The notes under the pieces were generated by a model. That model ran no database searches. It worked only from the letters and a program-made list of their open reading frames with translations, and was not told where the DNA came from. Position numbers and translations under genes: made by a program. A stretch of 19,835 bases of DNA, from contig CAMLKN010000010.1 of NCBI GenBank assembly GCA_946480655.1, positions 1 to 19,835 on the forward strand. Reading direction: 5' to 3'. Each line of letters begins with the position of its first letter. Position 1 is the first letter of the stretch. Positions 6,601 through 13,310 of the stretch are shown piece by piece. The DNA is from an uncultured Devosia sp. GTDB taxonomy: Bacteria > Pseudomonadota > Alphaproteobacteria > Rhizobiales > Devosiaceae.

Positions 6601-8180
6601 AACTGTTCCGCGCCGCCCTTCTGGCGTCCGCGCTTGCTCTGCCGCTGGCAGCAGGCGCCGCCTATGCCGCGACCCCCGCCGATGCGCTGGTGATCGCCCA
6701 GAACATCGACGATATCGTCGCCCTCGACCCCGCCCAGGCCTATGAATTCTCGGCCGGCGAGATCAACACCAATGTCTATGACCGGCTGGTGCAGTACGAA
6801 GCCGAGGACACCACCGCGCTGGTGGGTGGCCTGGCCGAAAGCTGGGAAGCGGACGACGCCAACAAGACCATCACCTTCACCCTGCGCGACGCCAAGTTCG
6901 CCTCGGGCAATCCGGTGCGCGGCGAGGACGTGCTCTATTCGTTCAAGCGCGTGGTGACGCTCAACCTGACGCCCGCATTCATCCTCACCCAGCTCGGCTG
7001 GACCCCGGAAAACATCGACGAGATGGTGACCGTGGACGGCAACAAGGTGACGGTGAAGTGGAGCGGCGATTTCGCCTCGGCCTTCGTGCTCAACGTGCTG
7101 GCCGCCCGCCCGGCCTCGATCGTCGACGAAGTGCTGGTGAGCCAGCATGTCGAAGGCGAGGACTGGGGCAATGCCTGGCTCAACACCAATTCGGCCGGTT
7201 CCGGCCCGTTCGTGATGACCGACTATCGCCCGGCCGAAATCGTGCGGCTTGAAGCAAACGAAAACTACTTCCGCGGCGCTCCGGCCATGAAGCAGGTGAT
7301 CATCCGCCACGTGGCGGAAGCCGCGACGCAGCAGTTGCTGCTGACCTCGGGCGACGTCGACATGGCCAAGAACCTGACCCCCGACCAGATCGGCGGGCTG
7401 GGCGAAGGCATCAAGGTCGAGACCTATCCGCAGGCCGCCGTGCATTTCCTGTCGTTCAACCAGAAGACGGAAAGCCTGACCTCGCCGGCTGTGTGGGAAG
7501 CCGCGCGCTATCTCGTCGACTATGACGGCATGACCCAGAGCTTCCTCGCCGGGCAGATGGAAAAGCACCAGGCCTTCTGGCCCAAGGGCTTCCCAGGCTC
7601 CTATGACGAGACGCCCTTCACCTATGACGTGGAAAAGGCCAAGCAGATCCTGGCCGATGCAGGTGTCGAGACGCCCATCAACGTCACGCTCGACGTGATC
7701 AATTCGGCGCCCTTCACCGATATCGCGCAGTCGCTGCAGGCGGGCTTCGCCGAGGCCGGCATCAACTTCGAAATCCTGCCCGGCACCGGCGCCCAGGTGA
7801 TCACCAAGTATCGCGAGCGCACCCACGAAGCCATGCTGCTCTATTGGGGCCCGGACTTCATGGACCCGCATTCGAACGCCAAGGCCTTCGCGTACAATTC
7901 CAATAATGCGGACGACAACTACACGGCCACGACCACCTGGCGGAACGCCTGGGCCGTGCCCGAGGAGATGAATGCCGAAGTGCTGGCGGCCCTCGCCGAG
8001 GGTGACCAGGAAGCCCGCAACGCCATGTATGTGGACCTGCAGAAGAAGGTGCAGGCCGAAAGCCCCATCGTCATCATGTTCCAGGCCGCCAAGCAGGTGG
8101 CCATGGCCGGCAATGTCGAGGGCTTCGTCAATGGCGCCACCTCCGACTTCGTCTACTACCGCCTTGTGACCAAGAACTAG
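6597..8180 (+). CDS. Peptide/nickel-type ABC transporter substrate-binding protein (SBP_bac_5)
   Basis: 527 residues, exported to the periplasm. The signal peptide is MKLFRAALLASALALPLAAG followed by AAYA, with likely cleavage after AYA near residue 24. The mature part follows the SBP_bac_5 pattern: NVYDRLVQYE, ALVGGLAESWEAD, FTLRDAKFASGNPVRGEDVLYSF and GSGPFVMTDYRP, then late in the protein AKQILADAGV and LLYWGPDFMDPHSNAKAF. The length fits the DppA/OppA cluster C family. AAGGAG at 6583-6588 lies 8 bases before the ATG, which overlaps the regulator stop codon. The membrane and ATPase subunits are on the opposite strand across the divergent promoter. The ligand is probably a short peptide, judging from the M24 peptidase gene downstream, but an amino-acid derivative is possible. 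Confidence 0.93.
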   Translation: MKLFRAALLASALALPLAAGAAYAATPADALVIAQNIDDIVALDPAQAYEFSAGEINTNVYDRLVQYEAEDTTALVGGLAESWEADDANKTITFTLRDAKFASGNPVRGEDVLYSFKRVVTLNLTPAFILTQLGWTPENIDEMVTVDGNKVTVKWSGDFASAFVLNVLAARPASIVDEVLVSQHVEGEDWGNAWLNTNSAGSGPFVMTDYRPAEIVRLEANENYFRGAPAMKQVIIRHVAEAATQQLLLTSGDVDMAKNLTPDQIGGLGEGIKVETYPQAAVHFLSFNQKTESLTSPAVWEAARYLVDYDGMTQSFLAGQMEKHQAFWPKGFPGSYDETPFTYDVEKAKQILADAGVETPINVTLDVINSAPFTDIAQSLQAGFAEAGINFEILPGTGAQVITKYRERTHEAMLLYWGPDFMDPHSNAKAFAYNSNNADDNYTATTTWRNAWAVPEEMNAEVLAALAEGDQEARNAMYVDLQKKVQAESPIVIMFQAAKQVAMAGNVEGFVNGATSDFVYYRLVTKN

Positions 8181-8198
8181 CTTCTCAGGTTCACCAAT

Positions 8199-8262
8199 GC
8201 GGCGGCCCAGTCCCTCGGGCCGCCGCGCGGAACCGGGCTCTCCTCCTCCTGCCCGGTTCCGC
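8199..8262 (+). terminator. Two perfect tandem hairpins between the binding-protein and peptidase genes
   Basis: Hairpin 1 is GCGGCGGCCC (8199-8208) with GGGCCGCCGC (8217-8226) and an 8-base loop. Hairpin 2 starts on the next base: GCGGAACCGGGC (8227-8238) with GCCCGGTTCCGC (8251-8262) and a 12-base pyrimidine loop. The tail CCCTCTTTCT is only partly T-rich. It probably acts as a partial terminator or a 3' stabiliser of the binding-protein message, allowing less expression of the peptidase. Confidence 0.65.
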
Positions 8263-8285
8263 CCCTCTTTCTCCAGGATCGACCC

Positions 8286-9386
8286 ATGAACGCCACGCTC
8301 TCCACCCGGATGGACAATCTGCGCGCCCGCATGGCGGCGACCAACACCGACCTTGTCGTCATCGGCCCCTCAAGCCACATGCGGTACCTGGCCGACCTCT
8401 CGCCGCATGGCGATGAGCGGCCGGTCATGCTGATGGTGAGCCAGAGTTTTGCCGGCTTCCTGATGCCGGCGCTCAACGTGGATTCCTCCCGCCAGCATAC
8501 CGACCTGCCATTCTTCCCCTGGGCCGATGCCGATGGCCCGGACGCGGCGCTCGAAGACCTGCTTCAGGCGACCGGGATTGACCGTACTGCGCCTTCGATC
8601 GTCCTCGACGAGACCATGCGCGCCGACTTCGCGCTGCTGGTGCTCGACGCGCTGCCCAATGCCCAGCGCAGGTTTACGGCTGACACCGTGGGCTATCTGC
8701 GCTCGCGCAAGGATGAGGACGAATACCGCCGCATCAAGGCGGCGCACCTGCTCAATGATCGCGCCGTGATCGCCGCCTTTTCCCGGCTCAAGTCCGGGAT
8801 GACCGAGGTCGAGGTGGCCACGTTCATCGACGGCTTCTACAAGGCCAATGGCGCCGAGACTGTCTTTTGTTCCGTCTGCTTCGGTCCCAATGGCGCCTTC
8901 CCGCATCACCATACCGGCGCGACCCAGCTCAGGTCCGGCGACGCCGTGCTGATCGATACCGGCTGCAGGCTTGATGGCTATCCGTCCGACATGACGCGCA
9001 TGGGCTATTTCGGATCGGCGCCGGAAGGCTATGGGCAGATCCACTCCATCGTCGACCGGGCCGTCGAGGCGGCGCTCGCTGCCGCTGTGCCCGGCGCGAA
9101 GGCGATGGATGTCGACAAGGCAGCGCGCGACGTGATCACGGCGGCCGGCTATGGTCCGAATTTTCTGCATCGGACTGGACATGGTCTCGGTATCGATGTG
9201 CATGAAGCGCCCTATATCACCGGGACCAGCCAAACCGTGCTCGACGAGGGCATGGTCTTCTCCATCGAGCCGGGCATTTACCTCCAGGGCCAGTTCGGGT
9301 TGCGGCTCGAAGAGATCGTCATCATCCGCAACGGCAAGGCGGAAATCTTCTCGGAAATGCCGCGCAGCGCGGTTGCGGCCGGCTAA
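8286..9386 (+). CDS. M24-family metallopeptidase (Xaa-Pro peptidase / creatinase-like)
   Basis: 366 residues, cytoplasmic, no signal peptide. An N-terminal creatinase/prolidase domain (about 1-135) includes VVIGPSSHMRYLADLSPHGDERP. The C-terminal pita-bread domain (about 145-360) carries all five metal ligands of the clan: D224 (LIDTGCRLDG), D235 (PSDMTR), H299 (HRTGHGLG), E328 (SIEPGIY) and E342 (RLEEIV). Histidines in the FPHHHTG and VHEAP motifs match the substrate-binding ones. It therefore should be an active dinuclear metal hydrolase. Family members cleave Xaa-Pro bonds, but creatinase and ectoine hydrolase share the fold. Position next to a peptide-type binding protein favours a peptidase that processes the imported substrate. 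The ribosome binding site is weak (AGGAT). Confidence 0.9.
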   Translation: MNATLSTRMDNLRARMAATNTDLVVIGPSSHMRYLADLSPHGDERPVMLMVSQSFAGFLMPALNVDSSRQHTDLPFFPWADADGPDAALEDLLQATGIDRTAPSIVLDETMRADFALLVLDALPNAQRRFTADTVGYLRSRKDEDEYRRIKAAHLLNDRAVIAAFSRLKSGMTEVEVATFIDGFYKANGAETVFCSVCFGPNGAFPHHHTGATQLRSGDAVLIDTGCRLDGYPSDMTRMGYFGSAPEGYGQIHSIVDRAVEAALAAAVPGAKAMDVDKAARDVITAAGYGPNFLHRTGHGLGIDVHEAPYITGTSQTVLDEGMVFSIEPGIYLQGQFGLRLEEIVIIRNGKAEIFSEMPRSAVAAG

Positions 9387-9412
9387 GTGCCCGCCAGATC
9401 GATGTGCCCTTG

Positions 9413-9434
9413 AGCGCCCGCGTCAGCGGGCGTT
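9413..9434 (+). terminator. Probable terminator after the peptidase gene
   Basis: Stem CGCCCGC (9415-9421) and GCGGGCG (9426-9432) with a GTCA loop, extendable by a G-T and an A-T pair. The following bases include TTCGCCTGTTT, a weak T-rich tail. It separates the peptidase gene from the promoter of the ArsR gene. Confidence 0.5.
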
Positions 9435-9448
9435 CGCCTGTTTGGGTC

Positions 9449-9493
9449 TTGACTATTATTCAACCGAATAGTATTTAACAAGATAGTTGAATA
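9449..9493 (+). promoter_or_regulatory. Promoter and operator of the ArsR-SRPBCC pair
   Basis: The -35 TTGACT (9449-9454) is 17 bp from the -10 TATTTA (9472-9477). Three related 8-mers overlap the promoter: TATTCAAC (9457-9464), TATTTAAC (9472-9479) and the inverted GTTGAATA (9486-9493). The last two form a 22-bp near-perfect palindrome with a 6-bp centre that covers the -10 box, and the first repeats the left arm 15 bp upstream. This is the expected arrangement for autorepression by the ArsR-family protein encoded next. Confidence 0.65.
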
Positions 9494-9508
9494 CTAAGCG
9501 ACTGGATC

Positions 9509-9850
9509 ATGACCGACGCCCTGAGCACGACTTTGGCTGCCCTTGCCGATCCGACCCGCCGCGCGATCCTGGCGCGGCTGGCAACGGGAGAGGCGAGCGT
9601 CAATGAACTGGCCGAGCCCTTCGACATGACGCTGGCGGCCGTCTCCAAGCACATCAAGGTGCTGGAGAATGCCGGTCTCGTTTCGCGGGGGCGGCAGGCG
9701 CAATATCGACCCTGCAAGCTGGATGCGGCCCCGATGCGGGAGGTGGCCTCCTATCTCGAGACCTATCGCGGCTTCTGGGATCGCAACCTCGATCAGCTCG
9801 ACGCCTATCTCACCAAGCTGCAGACGCCCCAATCGGACAGCAAGAACTGA
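9509..9850 (+). CDS. ArsR-family winged-helix repressor (SdpR-like)
   Basis: 113 residues, an all-winged-helix dimeric DNA-binding protein. The motif LAALADPTRRAILARLATGEASVNELAEPF is diagnostic, followed by the recognition helix MTLAAVSKHIKVLENAGLV and the wing SRGRQAQYRP. The CxC metal site of arsenic or cadmium sensors is absent; there is one cysteine in the wing region, so it is unlikely to be a classical metal sensor. The start at 9509 lies about 25 nt after the predicted transcription start, with only a weak ribosome binding site. It is followed 11 bp later by an SRPBCC gene, a very common pairing in which the repressor controls the operon. Confidence 0.9.
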   Translation: MTDALSTTLAALADPTRRAILARLATGEASVNELAEPFDMTLAAVSKHIKVLENAGLVSRGRQAQYRPCKLDAAPMREVASYLETYRGFWDRNLDQLDAYLTKLQTPQSDSKN

Positions 9851-9861
9851 GGAGACCTTTG

Positions 9862-10359
9862 ATGGACGAGCAGACCTTCCCCAACCCCTTCAAGACCGAG
9901 CTGCCCGCAGACGAGCCGCTGATCATCATGTCGCGCACTTTTGACGCGCCGCTCGACCTGGTGTGGAGGGTGTGGACCGCCAGGGAACACGTCGCCCTCT
10001 GGTGGGGTTTCGGCAACAATGAGGTGATCGAATATGATGTGCGCACGGGCGGCAAGTGGCGCATCGTCGGCATCTCGCCCGATGGCACGCGCTGGACCAT
10101 GTTCGGCACCTATCTTGCGGTCGAGCCCAAGACGATGATCCGCAATACCTTTGTGGTCGAGGGCATGACCGAGGAGGACGAGCGCTACTACGAAGAGCAC
10201 CATTTCCAAGAGCGCGACGGCAAGACCCACTATCGGTCCGTGTCGAACTTCCCCGATTTCGAGATGCGCCAGGGCGTGGTCGATTCCGGCATGGAATGGG
10301 GCGCCAATGTCTCCATGGTCCAGTTCGACGCTATCCTGGAGCGGTTGAAGGGAGCGTGA
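9862..10359 (+). CDS. SRPBCC/AHSA1-type START-like domain protein
   Basis: 165 residues. The ATG at 9862 was chosen because GGAG lies 7 bases upstream; a TTG directly before it is also possible. The family opening is seen in IIMSRTFDAPLDLVWRVWTAREHVALWWG, then YDVRTGGKWRIV, FGTYLAVEPKT and the closing helix GMEWGANVSMVQFDAILERL. The fold makes a deep hydrophobic ligand pocket, but the ligand or reaction for these ArsR-linked members is mostly unknown. It forms an operon with the ArsR gene and should respond to the same signal. There is no signal peptide. Confidence 0.88.
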   Translation: MDEQTFPNPFKTELPADEPLIIMSRTFDAPLDLVWRVWTAREHVALWWGFGNNEVIEYDVRTGGKWRIVGISPDGTRWTMFGTYLAVEPKTMIRNTFVVEGMTEEDERYYEEHHFQERDGKTHYRSVSNFPDFEMRQGVVDSGMEWGANVSMVQFDAILERLKGA

Positions 10360-10391
10360 CGCGGCGCCGATGGGCGATCTGCTCCGATTGC

Positions 10392-10411
10392 CTGATCCCC
10401 TGAAGGGTCAG
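10392..10411. terminator. Weak hairpin between convergent genes
   Basis: CTGA-T-CCC (10392-10399) pairs with GGG-TCAG (10405-10411) with one bulged T. There is no T-run. It lies in the 70-bp gap between the convergent SRPBCC and HtrL-like genes and may serve both, at low confidence. Confidence 0.25.
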
Positions 10412-10429
10412 TGCAGGGCGCAAGATCAG

Positions 10430-11350
10430 CTAGTGAGAACCGCGCCGCGCTGACCACCAGGCCTGGAAATCTGCTTCGGGAAAATCGCCGGGCAGGTAGC
10501 ACTCGTCGACAGGCGCGAGGCGGGTGCGGAACTCGTCCAAGAGCAGGCGCCAGCGCACATAGAGCGGGGTCTTGCGGTCGAAGGGAGGGCCGCCGAACAG
10601 CCAGCTGACAGTGTTGGCGCCGCCCCCGACATGGGTGGTCAACACGCGCGCGCCGGGCAGGCCGCCACGGAACAACAGGCTGCCAATAGCCACCTGTTCA
10701 TTGTCCCACCGGCCCTGAGGCAGCCACTCAGTCTCGACGAGAAACTGCAGGCGGCTCGCAAACTCATCGGCATAGGAGCGGGCAAGGATCATGTCCCCGG
10801 CGCTCATCATGGCCAGGGTCGTGCCAATCATGGCCCGCGGGAACTTGCCGATCCGCATGCGCTGTTTCAGATGCAGGGTCGTGTTGATGGCGATCGTCAG
10901 CCCCTTGAGGTCGGCCTCCGTCACCTTGACGACGCCTTCGCCCAAATCCGGGATGAACCGGCAGAGGCCGGCATCAATCCAGACGAGATAGTCGGCATCG
11001 CTCTCCAGCGCGGCGCGCTTGAGCAGTTCGGGCTTGGACATGACGATCATGCCGTATTCGGCGAGGTTGAACGCAATGTCGCGCCGGTTGACTGTTTCGC
11101 TGCTGGCGACGATCTCCTCGATGCGCTGGCGGTGGCGGAACATGACCAGATCTTCCTTCGCGACTCGCACAATACGGTCGTTCGGTTTGAGCTGGATGGG
11201 GCTCGCATCAAAGTTTGGATCGAGAAAGACCAGGAAGGGCAGGGGCGTCTGCAATGTCTGGTTGAGCCAGGAAGTGTACTGCTCCGGCGTGCGCTTGTCG
11301 TAAGCCGCGCGGCCCACGTCGTAGAACCCGGTCACCGCGGTGATCTGCAT
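10430..11350 (-). CDS. HtrL/WlaTC (YibB) family protein, putative glycosyltransferase
   Basis: 306 residues from the ATG at 11350, which has AGGAGG 4 bases upstream; an in-frame GTG at 11374 lies before that ribosome binding site and is unlikely. The opening [12 protein letters not shown], then [10 protein letters not shown] and LPFLVFLDP, match the HtrL_YibB family pattern, as does [16 protein letters not shown] in the middle. In related proteins these genes are found in lipopolysaccharide or lipooligosaccharide clusters and are presumed to transfer sugars, but biochemical proof is thin. The WIDAG segment resembles the acidic nucleotide-sugar site of GT-A enzymes. No signal peptide or membrane helix is evident. 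No other surface-sugar gene is present in the window, so it is an orphan here. Confidence 0.75.
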   Translation of the reverse strand: MQITAVTGFYDVGRAAYDKRTPEQYTSWLNQTLQTPLPFLVFLDPNFDASPIQLKPNDRIVRVAKEDLVMFRHRQRIEEIVASSETVNRRDIAFNLAEYGMIVMSKPELLKRAALESDADYLVWIDAGLCRFIPDLGEGVVKVTEADLKGLTIAINTTLHLKQRMRIGKFPRAMIGTTLAMMSAGDMILARSYADEFASRLQFLVETEWLPQGRWDNEQVAIGSLLFRGGLPGARVLTTHVGGGANTVSWLFGGPPFDRKTPLYVRWRLLLDEFRTRLAPVDECYLPGDFPEADFQAWWSARRGSH

Positions 11351-11407
11351 CTTGCCTCCTGGATTTCGGTCCACGCTTCTCTAAGGGCTCGAGAGCCAGG
11401 AAGGAAG

Positions 11408-11428
11408 CGGGAACTAGGCGCGTTCCCG
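11408..11428. promoter_or_regulatory. Inverted repeat in the HtrL-DUF305 divergent gap
   Basis: Arms CGGGAAC (11408-11414) and GTTCCCG (11422-11428) are exact inverted copies with a 7-bp spacer. It lies about 60 bp upstream of the HtrL-like start. A second short palindrome GGCTCGAGAGCC (11386-11397) lies closer to the gene. A regulatory role is possible, but no cognate regulator is apparent. Confidence 0.3.
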
Positions 11429-11461
11429 TCGATCACAAGATGGAGAGTGTGCGCCGCCCGA

Positions 11462-11507
11462 TTGACCTTACCATTTGGGAATGCCGCAGAAGGGCGCGGT
11501 CTAGTTT
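11462..11507 (+). promoter_or_regulatory. Possible (interrupted) CueR-type promoter upstream of the DUF305 gene
   Basis: TTGACC (11462-11467) leads into CCTTACC-ATTT-GGGAATG, an imperfect dyad resembling copper-regulator (CueR/MerR) boxes. No good -10 lies at the expected 19-bp spacing; GGTCTAGTTT occurs further on at 11498-11507. If the 16 bases 11482-11497 were absent, a typical CueR box with 18-bp spacing would result. This is a weak call. Confidence 0.3.
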
Positions 11508-11517
11508 GGAGAATCTC

Positions 11518-11868
11518 ATGCGCACCACTCTTCTTGCCCTCGGCCTTGTCGTGATGTCCCTCCCGGCCTTCGCCCAGGACCATTCCGGCCATGGCGCCAT
11601 GATGGCAGGCGACACGCCGGCAACCATGGCGTATCGCGAGGCCAATGCGAAAATGCACGTCGATATGGATATTGCCTATACTGGCAATGCCGACGCCGAT
11701 TTCATCCTCGGCATGATCCCGCACCACCAGGGCGCCATCGACATGGCGCGCGTTGTGCTCGAGCACGGAACCGATCCTGAAGTGCGCAAGCTGGCCGAAG
11801 AGGTGATTGCCGCGCAAGAGGCCGAGATCGCCTGGATGAAGGAATGGCTGGCGCGGAACGGGTACTGA
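11518..11868 (+). CDS. Secreted DUF305 protein (CopM-like), putative copper-binding
   Basis: 116 residues from the ATG at 11518, with GGAG 6 bases upstream. The signal peptide [20 protein letters not shown] ends in AFA-Q, so the mature protein is periplasmic. The mature start [11 protein letters not shown] is rich in His and Met. The DUF305 core follows: [27 protein letters not shown], then a helix with [17 protein letters not shown]. The [11 protein letters not shown] motif is the family hallmark, and His/Met pairs there are thought to bind Cu(I) in CopM-like proteins. The copper operon lies about 5.5 kb downstream in this window, which supports but does not prove a copper role. The two-hairpin repeat follows the stop. 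Confidence 0.87.
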   Translation: MRTTLLALGLVVMSLPAFAQDHSGHGAMMAGDTPATMAYREANAKMHVDMDIAYTGNADADFILGMIPHHQGAIDMARVVLEHGTDPEVRKLAEEVIAAQEAEIAWMKEWLARNGY

Positions 11869-11892
11869 GGCTTGATCAGGATTACATAGACG

Positions 11893-11981
11893 CCGTGCCG
11901 CCCTCGGGCTTGACCCGAGGGCCATTCGTTACACTGTGGATGTTGGGGCTGGTCCTCGGGTCGAGCCCGAGGACGGCACGG
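11893..11981. repeat. CCTCGGG-type two-hairpin extragenic element, copy 2
   Basis: Hairpin 1 is CCCTCGGG (11901-11908), loop CTTGA, CCCGAGGG (11914-11921). Hairpin 2 is GTCCTCGGG (11952-11960), loop TCGAG, CCCGAGGAC (11966-11974). In addition the ends CCGTGCCG (11893-11900) and CGGCACGG (11974-11981) pair, so the whole element can fold into a three-way structure. It lies between the convergent DUF305 and LacI genes and could terminate both. Confidence 0.85.
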
Positions 11982-12077
11982 TGTTTGGGGAGGTGGTGCG
12001 GAAACAGGGGGGTTCCGCTTTCGCGGGCACAGGGCTGTGGAGGTGAGGGCATGCCGGCCGCAAGACAGCCGGTCGTC

Positions 12078-13103
12078 CTAACCCCGCTCCGGCCGCGACA
12101 CGGAATTGCGCACGATCAACTCACTGCGCAGCAATACTTCGAGCGACTTTGGTTTCTCACCTGCCAGCAGGGTGAGCAGCAGTTCCATGGCGGCCTCGCC
12201 CATGCGGTGGCGGGGCTGCTTCATCGTCGTCAGCGACGGCGTGAGGAAGCTGGCGAAGGAAATGTCGTCAAAGCCCATGATCGAGAACTGCCGGGGCAGG
12301 TCATAGCGCCGGGCGTTGAGGGCGATCATGACCCCCATGGCGGTCGCGTCGTTGACGCAGAAGAAGGCCGTGGGCAGGACGTCGCGCACGAACATCAGTT
12401 CGGCGGCGGCGCGGCCGCTTTCGGTCGTGCCCTCGCCATCGATGATCATGCGGGCGTCAACCGGAAGTCCGGCGCCCCCGAGTGCAGCGCGATAGCCTTC
12501 TTCGCGCAGACGGGCAATCTCGCGATTGGGCGCACGCCCGATAAAGGCGATGCGCCGGTGGCCCTGGGAAATCAGGTGCTCGGTGGCAACGCGCGCGCCC
12601 TCGAAATTGTCGACGCCGACAAAGGGCACTTCTCCGCCGATGACCGGCTCGTTGACCGCGACCATGGGGGGAAGGCGAGCCTCGTCGGCGCTTTGCCCCA
12701 GGCCATAGGGCAGGTGGCCAGTGAAGAGAATGAGCCCGTCGGCCTGGTTGGAACTGATGAACCTCAGGTAGTCGGTCTCGCGGCTGGGATCGTTCTGCGT
12801 ATTGCCGATGAGCAGACCATAGCCGCGCTTGTGCGCCTCGGTCTCGAGCCCGACGAGGATGTTGGAGAAATTCGGATCGCCCACATCGGGGGCGAGGATG
12901 AGGATCATGTTGCTGCGGCGCATGCGCAGCGAACGGGCCATGGCATTGGTGGTGTAGCCGGTGCGGGCAATGGCCTCGGTGACGCGGCGGCGCGTGGCGT
13001 CAGCGACTTTCGTCGGCTCGTTTATGGCCCGGCTCACCGTGGCAATGGAGACGCCGGCCATGGCCGCGACATCCTCAATGGTGGCCAGCTTGTGATGCTG
13101 CAC
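12078..13103 (-). CDS. LacI-family transcriptional regulator
   Basis: 341 residues from a GTG at 13103. The N-terminal HTH (about 6-60) reads ATIEDVAAMAGVSIATVSRA followed by VADATRRRVTEAI and the hinge helix NAMARSLR. The rest is a periplasmic-binding-protein-like sugar sensor domain (about 65-335) with LILAPDVGDPNFSNILVGLE, DGLILFTG, VGVDNFEGARVATEHLISQGHRRIAFIG, FCVNDATAMGV and IMGFDDISFASFLTPSLTT, all standard LacI/GalR positions. It is divergent from the CUT2 sugar transporter and should repress it through the tandem operators at 13216-13253, with the imported sugar or its phosphate as inducer. GGAG lies about 10 bases before the GTG. The inducer is not identifiable. Confidence 0.93.
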   Translation of the reverse strand: MQHHKLATIEDVAAMAGVSIATVSRAINEPTKVADATRRRVTEAIARTGYTTNAMARSLRMRRSNMILILAPDVGDPNFSNILVGLETEAHKRGYGLLIGNTQNDPSRETDYLRFISSNQADGLILFTGHLPYGLGQSADEARLPPMVAVNEPVIGGEVPFVGVDNFEGARVATEHLISQGHRRIAFIGRAPNREIARLREEGYRAALGGAGLPVDARMIIDGEGTTESGRAAAELMFVRDVLPTAFFCVNDATAMGVMIALNARRYDLPRQFSIMGFDDISFASFLTPSLTTMKQPRHRMGEAAMELLLTLLAGEKPKSLEVLLRSELIVRNSVSRPERG

Positions 13104-13215
13104 GTCGGGTAGCTCCGCCCCTTATGCCGGGCCGAAAGCCCAGCACATCCTTGCCCTTAGCAGATGCCGGCTGTTCCGCCAGCTTGATCCACAGGTCTAT
13201 CCTGATTTCGAACAC

Positions 13216-13253
13216 TGTAAACCTTTACATCATTCATGAAAACCTTTACATCA
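13216..13253. promoter_or_regulatory. Two tandem LacI-type operators
   Basis: TGTAAACCTTTACATCA (13216-13232) and TGAAAACCTTTACATCA (13237-13253) match at 16 of 17 positions and start exactly 21 bp apart, two DNA helical turns. The first is a perfect dyad TGTAAA-CC-TTTACA; the second differs by one base in the left arm. TTTACA at 13224-13229 also serves as a possible -35 box. They lie between the LacI gene and the sugar transporter genes. Confidence 0.75.
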
Positions 13254-13310
13254 AACCTTGAGCAGAGAGTTGCGCAGCAAGTGCACCGGGCTCAGGGGAG
13301 GGGTGGAGGC

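Noticed and set aside
6300..7871. 523-aa open frame antisense to the peptide-binding protein
   Set aside because: The plus strand encodes a clear signal peptide and SBP_bac_5 motifs; the antisense product is His/Gly/Arg-rich and of low complexity, as shadows are.
8286..9386. M24 protein as ectoine hydrolase or creatinase
   Set aside because: Fold and ligands do not exclude it, but no ectoine or creatine pathway gene is nearby, while a peptide-type binding protein is; kept as an alternative only.
9509..9850. ArsR protein as arsenic or heavy-metal sensor
   Set aside because: No CxC metal site is visible and it is paired with an SRPBCC gene instead of metal resistance genes.
10631..11554. 307-aa open frame antisense to the HtrL-like gene
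   Set aside because: No family pattern, and the minus strand has a strong ribosome binding site and HtrL motifs.
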